Assembly: GCF_936270145.1 (NCBI RefSeq)
Contig: NZ_OW370537.1
Span: 682,001 to 746,000 of the forward strand
DNA: 64,000 nt
Source of the DNA: Wolbachia endosymbiont of Oedothorax gibbosus
GTDB lineage: Bacteria; Pseudomonadota; Alphaproteobacteria; Rickettsiales; Anaplasmataceae
Direction of reading: 5' to 3'
Numbering within the stretch: the stretch's first letter is position 1; every line of letters starts with the position of its first letter. Under the pieces are notes generated by a model that was given only the letters and a program-made list of their open reading frames with translations, was not told the origin of the DNA and did no database searches. Shown here in pieces: positions 14,680 through 23,140 of this stretch. The position numbers were made by a program, and so were the translations under genes.

Positions 14680-16803
14680 TTATTCTACTAATATCTCTCT
14701 CTTTCCTGAATAATTTGGAGCACTGACAATACCTTCCTTTTCCATTCTTTCAACGATATTTGCAGCTCTGTTATAGCCTATTCTAAGCTGCCTTTGAATG
14801 TAACTGGTTGAAACTTTTTGATCCCTTTGAATAATGGCCACTGCTTGATTGTAGAGGTCATTTTCTTCATCCTCTGTTTCATCACCCAATTCCGTAGAAG
14901 AATTTTCATCTTCTTTGGTAATTTCCTCCATGTAATTTGGCTCACCTTGCATTTTCAAATGATCAACTATATCTTGTACCTCATCATCGCTCACAAATGG
15001 GCCGTGAATTCGAATAATCTTACCACCAGAGGCCATATAGAGCATATCACCCATACCAAGCAATTGTTCAGCCCCTTGTTCGCCAAGTATTGTGCGGCTA
15101 TCTATCTTAGAAGTAACAGCAAAACTGATTCTTGTTGGAAAGTTTGCTTTTATCACACCTGTTATCACATCCACGGATGGACGTTGTGTTGCCATTATGA
15201 TATGTATTCCTGCAGCTCTGGCCATTTGCGCCAAACGCTGAATAGAGCACTCTATCTCTTTGCCCGCAACAAGCATCAAATCTGCCATTTCATCTACAAT
15301 CACTACAATATACGGAAATGTCTCCATCTTGATTGGTATTTTTTCAAACAAAGGTTTGCCTGTTGTTGAGTTAAAACCTATCTGCACAACGCGCTCCAAT
15401 TCTGTTCCACTGTTCATTGCTTCTGTGATTTTTTGGTTATAGTTTATTACATTGCGTACATTTAAATACGACATCATGCGATAGCGATTTTCCATTTCTT
15501 TCACTATCCACTTAAGAGCAATAACAGCCTTTTTTGGCTCTGTTACCACTGGCGTTATGAGATGTGGTATTGCATCATATATTGAAAGCTCAAGCATTTT
15601 GGGGTCAATCATTATCATCTTACATTCATCAGGACTGAGTCGATAAACGAGTGAAAGAATCATAGTGTTAATCGCAACTGACTTACCTGACCCTGTGGTT
15701 CCAGCAACAAGCAAGTGAGGCATTTTGGTTAGATCTGCAATAATTGGTTTTCCGCTTATTTCTTTGCCAAGCGCAATTGGGAGATTTAAGCTTGCATTTT
15801 GGTATTCTGGTGATTCAAGCAAATCACGCAGCATTACGAATTCTCGTTCCTTGTTCGGCAACTCTATTCCCATAGCATTTTGCCCACGAATTATTGAAAT
15901 ACGTGCAGAGAGTGCACTCATTGAACGTGCAATGTCATCTGCAAGGCCAATTACTCTTGCAGATTTCGTGCCAGCTTGTGGTTCAAGTTTGTATAAAGTC
16001 ACAACCGGCCCATAGCATACACTGATAATTTTTCCTTGCACGCCAAAATCACTCAGGACTTGTTCCAGCAGAGATAAATTTTTATTGCTCTCCATTTCAT
16101 TCAGCTGCTTTCTCTGCAAAGACTCTTCTGCTTTAGAAAGTAAATGGATACTTGGAAACTCGAACTCACTAGAAGGTTTAAAAATCTCCTCGGTAGCTTT
16201 TTTCTGTTTTTCTTTTGGTTGTTGTTTAGTGGTGATTTTAGTTCTATGTTTTTCTTCTACTACTAATGGTGCAACTGAATATTCAGCAGTTTTATGTGAT
16301 CTGAGGAATGGAACATTTACAAATAAGCAAGCTATTTTTTTGAATAGGAAAAATATAGAGTAAATTGTTCTCTTCCAACCAATTAGTCCTACAAGACCTA
16401 TTGATGTTACTATCACAAATATATAAAACGAGCAGTTATGAATTAGTGTATTACCTATTATTCCACTGTGTCTATACCTTGCAGTGATACCGAGCGAAAA
16501 TTGTGGTAGTATAGCACATATCCCTAAATTGATTAATATTAAATAGAGAATTTTCAGCAGCCTTTTTGCTGGCCTAAAGATCAACAAGTAAACTATGGTT
16601 GTAGCTATTGTAACACTAGTTAATCCGAGAAATTGAACCAATATATCAGCTAAATATGAACCTACTATTCCACCTAAATTTGTCACTTTCTCATTTGTAG
16701 CTGTGTTTAAGGAAGGATCTTTATAGTTGTAGCTAAAAACTGATATATATACATATATTAAGAGCGATAGATATACTGCTGCTTTTAGATATCTTTTTAG
16801 CAT
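14680..16803 (-). CDS. ftsK: DNA translocase FtsK
   Basis: FtsK pumps the chromosome terminus through the closing septum and activates dimer resolution. The 707-residue protein has four N-terminal transmembrane helices (within residues 1-170), a short charged linker and the RecA-like motor. Walker A is VAGTTGSGKSVAINTMILSL and Walker B is YIVVIVDEMADLML; an arginine-rich ARAAGIHIIMATQRPS follows. The C-terminal ~60 residues form the winged-helix gamma domain (VSTSYIQRQLRIGYNRAANIVERME) that reads KOPS. The linker is short, as in reduced alphaproteobacterial genomes. The start is 5 bases from the end of the ancestral yggT frame. Confidence 0.96.
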   Translation of the reverse strand: MLKRYLKAAVYLSLLIYVYISVFSYNYKDPSLNTATNEKVTNLGGIVGSYLADILVQFLGLTSVTIATTIVYLLIFRPAKRLLKILYLILINLGICAILPQFSLGITARYRHSGIIGNTLIHNCSFYIFVIVTSIGLVGLIGWKRTIYSIFFLFKKIACLFVNVPFLRSHKTAEYSVAPLVVEEKHRTKITTKQQPKEKQKKATEEIFKPSSEFEFPSIHLLSKAEESLQRKQLNEMESNKNLSLLEQVLSDFGVQGKIISVCYGPVVTLYKLEPQAGTKSARVIGLADDIARSMSALSARISIIRGQNAMGIELPNKEREFVMLRDLLESPEYQNASLNLPIALGKEISGKPIIADLTKMPHLLVAGTTGSGKSVAINTMILSLVYRLSPDECKMIMIDPKMLELSIYDAIPHLITPVVTEPKKAVIALKWIVKEMENRYRMMSYLNVRNVINYNQKITEAMNSGTELERVVQIGFNSTTGKPLFEKIPIKMETFPYIVVIVDEMADLMLVAGKEIECSIQRLAQMARAAGIHIIMATQRPSVDVITGVIKANFPTRISFAVTSKIDSRTILGEQGAEQLLGMGDMLYMASGGKIIRIHGPFVSDDEVQDIVDHLKMQGEPNYMEEITKEDENSSTELGDETEDEENDLYNQAVAIIQRDQKVSTSYIQRQLRIGYNRAANIVERMEKEGIVSAPNYSGKREILVE

Positions 16804-16807
16804 CTAC

Positions 16808-17075
16808 TTAAAAGTAGTAATTCATTGTATATTGTACAAAGCGAATTGCTATTAGCAATATCATTATAGATAAATCTAATCCGTTGAACGGTGGTATGTA
16901 TCTTCTGATAATTTTTAGTGGTGAATTGGTTCAAGATGTGCATTATGCTGCTGACAGTTTCATTATATATGTTCACCATATTAAGTTTAATCAGCCAGTT
17001 TAGGATAACCCAACATATTAGAATGAAGCTATAAAGATCAAGTAACGTGTTGAGTAGATATATGACTGGATGCAT
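16808..17075 (-). pseudogene. YggT-family membrane protein, frameshifted
   Basis: The N-terminal half from 17075 (HPVIYLLNTLLDLYSFILICWVILNWLIKLNMVN) is a clear YggT transmembrane segment. After ILNQFTT, near 16910-16920, the conserved second half continues in the neighbouring frame. That half reads PLKIIRRYIPPFNGLDLSIM and then a hydrophobic segment ending MNYYF, with a stop at 16808. The unshifted frame instead runs to 16797 with a meaningless tail that overlaps ftsK. A 2-base loss or 1-base gain explains it. The ancestral stop sits 5 bases before the ftsK ATG, which supports the reconstruction. YggT proteins are small membrane proteins implicated in cell-surface or osmotic functions. Confidence 0.75.
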
Positions 17076-17196
17076 AGCTTTGCTTTTTTCAATAGAGTAA
17101 CCACTTCTTTTTTTATTTTCTCTCTTTTTTTCTCCTATCTCTACTTGCTATGCAACAAAGCCGGGTAAGGTCACTATATCTTATAACAATTCCAGA

Positions 17197-17970
17197 CTAG
17201 ATTATTTTCTTGCAGCGAATAAGTGGAAACTTTTCGCTTAACTGTAGAGTAGAAGAGAGCTCACTAAAAAACTTTGCTAGTGTATCATCTTGAGGCCTAT
17301 GGTATATGTCGCTAGAAACTCCTGATTGAATAATTTTACCATTTTTCATTACGTAGATAAAATCTGCAACTTTCAATGCTTCTTGCGGGTCATGAGTTAC
17401 CATTAGCACAGGGATATTTTTACTTCTAAAAAGGGACAATATATGTTGTCTTATTCGGCACTTGAGCAGTATATCTAAATTAGAAAATGGTTCATCTAGC
17501 AACACAACATCAGGATTTTGTGCCATCACTCTTGCTATTGCAACTAATTGTTGCTGTCCTCCAGATAAAGCGTTAGGGTACATATTTTCATATTTTTCTA
17601 TATTGAGTAACTTCAAGATTTCCAATGCAATAAGGTGCTTTTCTCTCTTGGAAAAGCTGCGGATAGCAAAGGTTATATTTTCCACTACTGTTTTGTGAGG
17701 AAATAATGCAGAATGCTGAAAAATCAATCCAATATTTCTATGCTCTATAGCAACTGATGCTTTATTGCTTGCAACTAACCTATCATTTATAAAAATGGTT
17801 CCAGATTTTGGATTTTCTATCCCCGCAATTAACTTCAAAATTGTTGACTTGCCACAGCCAGAATGCCCCAATAAACATGCAACATTTCCTTTTTTTACTT
17901 TAATGTTTATATTGCTTAAAACAAAGTCGTCTTGATTGTTATAAAAATAACCAATGTTGTTAACTAGCAT
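17197..17970 (-). CDS. ABC transporter ATP-binding protein, FbpC-like (ferric iron)
   Basis: This 257-residue ABC ATPase is complete. It has Walker A GHSGCGKST, Q-loop FQHSALFPHKTV, signature LSGGQQQ, Walker B VVLLDEPFSNLD, and the H-loop in VLMVTHDPQEAL. The strong DPQEAL switch and the GxLFPHKTVxEN-type Q-loop resemble the FbpC/PotA/CysA group, and related intracellular alphaproteobacteria encode an iron(III) importer of this type. There is no permease or binding protein nearby, so the iron assignment rests on sequence style only. The C-terminus is too short for the extra regulatory TOBE domain of full-length FbpC. Confidence 0.8.
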   Translation of the reverse strand: MLVNNIGYFYNNQDDFVLSNINIKVKKGNVACLLGHSGCGKSTILKLIAGIENPKSGTIFINDRLVASNKASVAIEHRNIGLIFQHSALFPHKTVVENITFAIRSFSKREKHLIALEILKLLNIEKYENMYPNALSGGQQQLVAIARVMAQNPDVVLLDEPFSNLDILLKCRIRQHILSLFRSKNIPVLMVTHDPQEALKVADFIYVMKNGKIIQSGVSSDIYHRPQDDTLAKFFSELSSTLQLSEKFPLIRCKKII

Positions 17971-18116
17971 TAATCTTACTTAAACCATGTTATTAAATAT
18001 AATAGCATTATACTCAAGAAGTACAGAAATGTTTTGTCGTCATAAATTGGTTATGCAAGAAATCTAGTAAAGAGAAGGATTTTTTGCTATAACTTTACAT
18101 AAATGATAGGAAACAC

Positions 18117-18190
18117 GGGACTATAGCTCAGCAGGATAGAGCGTTGGACTCCTAATCCGAAGGTCGTGCGTTCGAATCGCACTAGTCCCA
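18117..18190 (+). tRNA. tRNA-Arg (anticodon CCT)
   Basis: A complete 74-nt cloverleaf: acceptor GGGACTA with TAGTCCC, D arm GCTCAGCAGGATAGAGC, anticodon stem TTGGA/TCCGA with loop CTCCTAA (anticodon CCT, reads AGG), variable AGGTC, T arm GTGCG-TTCGAAT-CGCAC, and discriminator A. CCA is not encoded. It sits in a ~510-base gap between the FbpC-like gene and pdhB; the rest of that gap shows no other gene. Confidence 0.96.
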
Positions 18191-18420
18191 CCCGTTCAAA
18201 CTTTTCTCTATAGTGTTTAGTATAACATAAAACCAGCCACAATAGCCTATTTTAACCACCTATATATACAGCCTTTTTGTCTAATTATTTGCCCAAAAAT
18301 TCCTATTTTCTTCATAATCTGTTGATTTTCTAACAATATTAAATGTGACCTTACCCACCACTGAATTGAAATAAGTAGCTACCCAAAGTTCAGTACAACA
18401 TGGTGTTTGTAAAACTTAAT

Positions 18421-18449
18421 TTGTCGCTTCCTAGTAATTCTGATATAGT
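18421..18449 (+). promoter_or_regulatory. Possible promoter of pdhB
   Basis: TTGTCG (18421-18426) and TATAGT (18444-18449) are separated by 17 bases and lie ~30 bases upstream of the pdhB ATG. The match is moderate and there is no experimental support. Confidence 0.35.
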
Positions 18450-18480
18450 TACTTTAGTTAAAGTCTACAAAAGTTTATAA

Positions 18481-19479
18481 ATGGCAACCTTAAGTGTAAG
18501 AGAAGCTTTATGCACAGCAATTAGAGAAGAAATGCAAAACGACCCTGATGTGCTTATCATGGGTGAAGAAGTTGCAGAGTATGATGGTGCTTATAAAGTA
18601 ACGAAAGGATTACTGAAAGAGTTTGGAGAAAGTAGGGTAATTGATACACCTATTACCGAACATGGATTTGCTGGCCTTGCTGTTGGAGCAGCATTTGCTG
18701 GATTAAAGCCAATAGTCGAGTTTATGACTTTTAATTTTTCTATGCAGGCTATTGACCAAATTGTGAATTCCGCAGCAAAAACGAATTATATGTCAGGTGG
18801 GCAACTTGGATGCCCCATAGTATTTCGTGGACCAAATGGCGCTGCAGCAAGAGTTGCTGCACAACATTCTCAATGCTTTGCATCTTGGTATTCGCATATA
18901 CCGGGATTAAAAGTGATAGCACCTTACTTCGCCTCCGATTGCAGAGGTTTGCTTAAAGCTGCAATTCGTGACCTGAGTCCGGTAATATTTCTAGAAAACG
19001 AAATAGCTTACGGACATGAACATGAAGTTTCTGACTCTGAGCTGTCAAATAAAGATTATCTACTTGAGATAGGCAAAGCTGCTGTTATACGAGAGGGAAA
19101 GGATGTAACTATCACTGCTTTCTCACTGAAATTAATGGACGCTTTAGGTGCAGCAGATTTACTTTCGAGTGAAGGTATAGAAGCTGAAGTTATTGACCTT
19201 AGAACCTTAAGACCACTTGACACTCAAACTATTATTAACTCTATTCAGAAGACTAATAGATTAGTTAGTGTAGAAGAAGGATGGCCATTTGCAGGAATAG
19301 GAGCAGAGCTGTCAGCCGTTGTCATGGAACAAGGATTTGACTACCTTGATGCTCCAGTTATACGTGTAACTGGCAAGGACATCCCCTTACCTTATGCTAC
19401 AAATCTGGAAAAAAAAGCATTACCACAAGTGGAAGATATAGTTGAAGCCGTGCGTCAGGTCTGTTTTAGAAAAAAATAA
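18481..19479 (+). CDS. pdhB: Pyruvate dehydrogenase E1 component, beta subunit
   Basis: The E1 beta subunit pairs with PdhA to decarboxylate pyruvate using thiamine diphosphate. The 332-residue protein starts [20 protein letters not shown] and contains the motifs [55 protein letters not shown] and LRPLD. The C-terminal transketolase domain ends in [16 protein letters not shown]. Unlike versions with a fused lipoyl domain, this one begins directly at the catalytic domain, as in Rickettsiales. It ends 5 bases from the convergent virB2. Confidence 0.95.
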   Translation: MATLSVREALCTAIREEMQNDPDVLIMGEEVAEYDGAYKVTKGLLKEFGESRVIDTPITEHGFAGLAVGAAFAGLKPIVEFMTFNFSMQAIDQIVNSAAKTNYMSGGQLGCPIVFRGPNGAAARVAAQHSQCFASWYSHIPGLKVIAPYFASDCRGLLKAAIRDLSPVIFLENEIAYGHEHEVSDSELSNKDYLLEIGKAAVIREGKDVTITAFSLKLMDALGAADLLSSEGIEAEVIDLRTLRPLDTQTIINSIQKTNRLVSVEEGWPFAGIGAELSAVVMEQGFDYLDAPVIRVTGKDIPLPYATNLEKKALPQVEDIVEAVRQVCFRKK

Positions 19480-19484
19480 CCCTA

Positions 19485-19835
19485 TTAGTTCTTTTTTGTG
19501 TCTCCTGTTCCACATTGGTCCATCAAAGAAGTATTTCCAGTGCCGCCTATACCACCCATTACTTTTGTTACAATAGTTTTAGCACCGAAAAATACAGCAC
19601 AAAATATACCGAGTGCAAAAAGAGCTGGCCATGGCATTCTACCAAATATCGCAAGCAAAGCTGCACCTATTATCACTACGGTCATAAGCGGTCCGCCTAT
19701 TCCCCAAACGTAGCCAATAATATTACATATTACTTGAGCAGTTGTATCGTCATTGGCGTTAGCAGCACTCCCAACATGAGAGAAAGAAATAAATAATACT
19801 ATAAAAAGAATATTAAAAACTTTCCTAGGGTTCAT
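19485..19835 (-). CDS. virB2: Type IV secretion pilin-like protein VirB2
   Basis: The 116-residue protein has a signal peptide (residues 1-~26, cleavage likely after SAANA). Two hydrophobic helices follow (GPLMTVVIIGAALLAIF and WPALFALGIFCAVFFGAKTIV), separated by the short polar turn GRMPWP. This is the TrbC/VirB2 architecture. VirB2 forms the T-pilus or the extracellular part of the type IV secretion channel. A conserved Cys pair (QVICN, MDQCGT) brackets the helices. It stands alone here, ~10 kb from the virB3-virB6 operon, as is usual in Rickettsiales where vir genes are scattered. It is convergent with pdhB. Confidence 0.85.
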   Translation of the reverse strand: MNPRKVFNILFIVLFISFSHVGSAANANDDTTAQVICNIIGYVWGIGGPLMTVVIIGAALLAIFGRMPWPALFALGIFCAVFFGAKTIVTKVMGGIGGTGNTSLMDQCGTGDTKKN

Positions 19836-19949
19836 CCCTATACCTTAAATTTAGATATTGCAATTATACCTAAAATACTATAATTTTTAGTAAAACTAGC
19901 ATAAAGATTAACGGTGCCACGAAAGTAGTTAACTGCACGAATATTGTGC

Positions 19950-20375
19950 TACCAGGAGGGCAATGCTCCCTTCTCCTGTCATCCAAGTGCCCTCTTCTTG
20001 TCATGAAAGTAGCAGGCACTGGTTCCTTTATGACGGCAGTGCCCTCTTCTTGTTATCCGAGTAGCCCCTATAATGTCATCCCAGTCCCCTATAATGTCAT
20101 CCCAGTGCGTGACACTGGGATCTAGCAAGCTTTGCTTGCAAATAAGTCTAACACGCGTCGCGTTTTATGCCAAAACACAATTGGAGTTACATGCAAAATA
20201 GATCCCAGTGTCAGCTACTTGGATGACATCCTACTTAACCGTCATACCGCCGCGGCGCTAACAAGAGATCCCGCTAACAAGCAGCGGGATGACGAGATGC
20301 CACCGCAAACCGTCATACCGTGATTTATTCACGGTATCTCATCCGCTAACAAGAGATCCCGCTGCGGGATGACGA
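19950..20375. repeat. Second cluster of palindromic repeats
   Basis: A non-coding stretch of short inverted repeats: TCATCCAAGTGCCC words, TCCCAGTGCGTGACACTGGG (20098-20120), the CCGCCGCGGCGCTAACAAGAG unit, CGGGATGACGAGATGCC, CGTGATTTATTCACGG, and TCCCGCTGCGGGATGACG. These are the same words as at 6486-7160. As there, the cluster lies immediately upstream of a ~440 bp repeat copy. Confidence 0.8.
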
Positions 20376-20400
20376 TTGTCGGTGAACCTAAGTTACTTTA

Positions 20401-20843
20401 GCCATAAACATTAAGAAATTTACCAAACGGAAAAAAAGGCAAAAGAAGCCCTAGTCATTGTTTATTTTCAGTATCGGCGTTCTTTAAGTCTTAAACACTG
20501 CAATTTAGCTGCTTTTAAACGCAACTAACTTAAGCTATAAATGTTTAAGAAATTTACTAAGCAGAAAAAAAAGACAAAGAATCCCCGGAGTAGCTAGTTA
20601 TTCCACTCTTTATTTTAAAATTTGACGTTGGGTGATGTCTTAAACGCTTTATAAGCGCTTTTCAGCTTATGTGGGTAAAAACCCAAAATTTTTATAAAGA
20701 CATAGTATGCACATAGTGCAAAAATTAAACAATAGTACGCCAAATACAAGTCTTCTTGTCATTTTAATCTGCACAGATTGGGAAGTTAAATAATATAGCT
20801 TCACTTTCATGATAAGGGGACTGGCGGAGTTTGTCAAGTAAGT
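20401..20843 (+). repeat. ~440 bp intergenic repeat family, copy B
   Basis: Nearly identical to 7171-7610 over the full length and in the same orientation; only scattered substitutions and one or two indels are visible. Both copies follow a palindromic cluster ending in GGGATGA(C/T)G, suggesting that the two moved or duplicated as one block. There is no conserved ORF. It is followed by the IS630 insertion at 20924. Confidence 0.8.
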
Positions 20844-20930
20844 TTTTTCGTTTCTTACGGCTACACGCTACCAAAAACTGGTTTTTTATATGGTTATGCA
20901 AGAAGTCTACTATAATGCTAATACCAACCC

Positions 20931-21464
20931 TCATAAATAACTAGACAAATAATTCACAGAGCAAATGGTTTTGATCGAACTTTCCGTAATATCTCGAATA
21001 AATTCAGATACAGCATTTTCAAGTAATTTAATAGAGTCATACATCTTGTTCTTTATTATATTTTCCTTTAAATGTTGCCAAAATCTTTCCACAGGATTGA
21101 GCTCAGGCGAGTACGGCGGCAAATAAATTATGGTGATATTTTCAGGAGTTTTTAAACCTTTAGACCTATGCCAACTTGCGCAATCCATGATAAGAAAAGC
21201 TTCTCTAGTCCCCAAATCTTTCGACATCTGCTCCAAAAATATGTTCATGCAATCTGTGTTTACATGTGGAGCAAGTAGGCTAATATCCTCTCCATTCCTG
21301 GGATTTACAGCGCTGTAAAGATAGAAGTTTTCTCTTCCGATTTTTACTTTAACTTGTGTTCTTGAGCCCTTTTTAAACCATCCATGTCCAACTTTTGAGT
21401 GCGTTCCAAATCTCGATTCATCGAAAAAAAACCTCCTTTTTCCGGTTCTTTTCCACAATTTCAT
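20931..21464 (-). CDS. IS630-family transposase, ORF B (DDE catalytic domain)
   Basis: Contains the catalytic triad of IS630 enzymes: the first Asp in FFFDESRFG, the second Asp in LIMDCASWH, and the final acid in LPPYSPELNPVERFWQHLK. This frame is entered from ORF A by a +1 shift at the T8 run around 21421-21428, where A reads GTT TTT TTT CGA TGA and B reads TTT TTT TTC GAT GAA. The frame's own start codons lie in the overlap, so the real product is a ~340-residue fusion. Confidence 0.88.
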   Translation of the reverse strand: MKLWKRTGKRRFFFDESRFGTHSKVGHGWFKKGSRTQVKVKIGRENFYLYSAVNPRNGEDISLLAPHVNTDCMNIFLEQMSKDLGTREAFLIMDCASWHRSKGLKTPENITIIYLPPYSPELNPVERFWQHLKENIIKNKMYDSIKLLENAVSEFIRDITESSIKTICSVNYLSSYL

Positions 21465-21942
21465 TGAGATTTTTTTTGAACTCCTCTTGTTTGTTTTTGT
21501 CTTGTTTATAATGTGCTGGACGAGGTGTGATATATGTAAATCCTAGCTTCTTCATAAGCCTTCTCGCCGTTGACTCACTTACTTTGATAGCTAACATTCC
21601 TTCAACTATACCTTGCAATTTTTTAGCAGTCAGATTTGCCCCATCTTCTTCTATTACCTCTCTTATTTTTTCCTTCTTCTCCTCGTTCAGTTTTGGTTTA
21701 GGTCCTCGCCCTGGCTGTATTGCAAACCCAATAACACCTTTTTCTTTAAATCTTGCAATCCATTTCATTAATGTCGTTCTCGTAATTCTATATATTTTAG
21801 CAACTTTTGAGATACCATACTCCTTTGCTGATATTATTGCTTGTAACCTTCTTCCTATCTCTCCTCTTATTCCATATTTTTTTAATTCTAACTTGCATTG
21901 ATTATATAGTTCTTCTCCTATTGCTTTACTTTTTCCTGCCAT
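21418..21942 (-). CDS. IS630-family transposase, ORF A (DNA-binding domain)
   Basis: The 174 residues hold two helix-turn-helix units: ISKVAKIYRITRTTLMKWIARFKEKG, and the winged-helix region beginning LNEEKKEKIREVIEEDGANLTAKKLQGIVE. A linker RPAHYKQDKNKQEEFKKNL follows. It ends at a TGA just past an eight-T homopolymer, where frameshifting would fuse it to ORF B. The ATG at 21942 (MAGKSKAIG) lies ~75 bases inside the right end of the element. Confidence 0.87.
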   Translation of the reverse strand: MAGKSKAIGEELYNQCKLELKKYGIRGEIGRRLQAIISAKEYGISKVAKIYRITRTTLMKWIARFKEKGVIGFAIQPGRGPKPKLNEEKKEKIREVIEEDGANLTAKKLQGIVEGMLAIKVSESTARRLMKKLGFTYITPRPAHYKQDKNKQEEFKKNLNEIVEKNRKKEVFFR

Positions 21943-22084
21943 AAACTACATATTTATTCTTTCTAGCCTCAATTATTTGTAGTTTTTACTATTTGTCTAT
22001 CTATTAGTGGAGATTGGTATAAGATAACTTTGCAAATTGAAGTAATAACGTTATAATATCATATTGTTGATAAGTATTTAAAGT

Positions 22085-23053
22085 GTGGTAAAAGATACTA
22101 GGGATAAGGTTATAGCTCTTGGAGCAATCGGTGCTGTAATTGGAGGCATTGTCAGTCTTGCGCTAAATTTAATAAAATTGATAGGGATGGTTATTGGTTT
22201 TGCACTAAGTCTTGTGGGAATTCCTGTTAATTTCATATTAAGTTTAATAGGCCTAAAGGTAGCTCTTGCTTGTCTTGTGCTAGGCTTAATTGGAGCTATT
22301 ATCATTAGTAGGCAAGTAAAATCACCTTTAATCAAAAAGATAATTGTTCCGCCTATTATTATTTGTGGAATAATTTTAATAGGATACGTTGCTGGCTTTG
22401 TGTTGAACTTTATTAGCTCTTCACCTTTGATTATGGGAGGAACGATTGGTTTTATATATCCGGCGCTGCTTATATTGCTTTCAGTACTTTTGTCGCGTAA
22501 TCCTGATAAGGAAAATGGGATTTTCGGTGAAGTCCTTAAAGATAGTAAAGCATTTTTTATAAAGTTAGGCATTGTAACAGTAATCGGTACAGCAGTTGGA
22601 GTTGGTCTTGGCGTTGCTGTCAGTGCTGTTTTTCCTAACGTAATGCTTGGAATGTGGTCGATAGCTTTAGCAAGTGCAGTAATAGGAGCGATAGTGTTCC
22701 CAATAGAAATTTTTATTGGTAACCTGTCTGCAATTAACAAACTGGGAACTTTTATTGCTAAGCTTATTACTCCTTCTTCAAAAGAAAACAAACCAAGCAA
22801 GTCATTGGGTGAAATACTTGCTAATCTAGCTGAAGAAAACAAATCAATGAGTGAAGTACTTGCTAGTCTAACATCTAGTTCGTCAAAAGAAAATAAACCA
22901 ATGAATGAAGTACTTGCTAGTCTAGATGAAGGAAACAAACCAAGTAAGCAATTGAGTGAAGTACTTGCTAGTCTAGATGAAGGAAACAAACCAATGGATG
23001 AAATACTTGCTAATCTAACATCTAGTTCGTCTGCTGCATTTTCAACTCGATAG
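22085..23053 (+). CDS. Polytopic membrane protein with C-terminal tandem repeats, unknown function
   Basis: Not recognised. The frame starts at GTG 22085 (VKDTRDKVIALGAIGAVIG). The first ~230 residues hold about seven hydrophobic segments with small loops. The last ~85 residues are soluble and made of imperfect units of 14-18 residues with the core (M/L)xE(V/I)LA(S/N)L followed by DEGNKP or TSSSSKENKP. The units occur five times and predict short amphipathic helices. It begins just past the right end of the IS630 element and precedes the giant helicase-like gene by 87 bases in the same direction. A partnership with that protein is inference only. The long antisense open frame here is a shadow. 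Confidence 0.7.
   Translation: MVKDTRDKVIALGAIGAVIGGIVSLALNLIKLIGMVIGFALSLVGIPVNFILSLIGLKVALACLVLGLIGAIIISRQVKSPLIKKIIVPPIIICGIILIGYVAGFVLNFISSSPLIMGGTIGFIYPALLILLSVLLSRNPDKENGIFGEVLKDSKAFFIKLGIVTVIGTAVGVGLGVAVSAVFPNVMLGMWSIALASAVIGAIVFPIEIFIGNLSAINKLGTFIAKLITPSSKENKPSKSLGEILANLAEENKSMSEVLASLTSSSSKENKPMNEVLASLDEGNKPSKQLSEVLASLDEGNKPMDEILANLTSSSSAAFSTR
22790..23030 (+). repeat. Coding tandem repeats (E-V-L-A-S-L units)
   Basis: At DNA level the words GAAGTACTTGCTAGTCTA and GATGAAGGAAACAAACCAA recur, giving five imperfect units at the 3' end of the membrane-protein gene. Some neighbouring units are near-identical, so copy number can probably change by slippage or recombination. Confidence 0.75.
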
Positions 23054-23082
23054 TTATAACATGCGGAACTAAGAATTTTTAG

Positions 23083-23110
23083 TTGTGAAGACGCGTATAT
23101 TATGTATAAT
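23083..23110 (+). promoter_or_regulatory. Possible promoter of the giant helicase-like gene
   Basis: TTGTGA (23083-23088), a 16-base spacer and a perfect TATAAT (23105-23110) lie 30 bases before the ATG at 23141. A GGGG ribosome-binding-like run sits just ahead of the start. If real, the gene can be transcribed independently of the upstream membrane-protein gene. Confidence 0.4.
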
Positions 23111-23140
23111 GTTTTTAAATAGTATTAATTTTGGGGTAAT

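Larger units (their letters stand above)
20924..22017 (-). mobile_element. IS630-family insertion sequence
   Basis: A ~1.1 kb element with imperfect terminal inverted repeats. The left end reads CCAACCCTCATAA...TAGACAAAT; the right end, on the reverse strand, reads CCAATCTCCACTA...TAGACAAAT. It is flanked on both sides by TA (20922-20923 and 22018-22019), the target duplication expected for IS630/Tc1-type elements. It carries two overlapping transposase frames that need a frameshift. Both frames look intact, so it may be functional. Confidence 0.88.

Noticed and set aside
14818-15369. 183-residue frame antisense to ftsK
   Set aside because: It lies wholly within the conserved FtsK motor and FtsK motifs explain the sequence; the antisense product resembles nothing.
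22078-22989. 303-residue open frame antisense to the membrane-protein gene
   Set aside because: It is an exact antisense of a hydrophobic, repeat-bearing gene; its Ser/Leu/Ile-rich low-complexity translation and lack of a start context mark it as a shadow.
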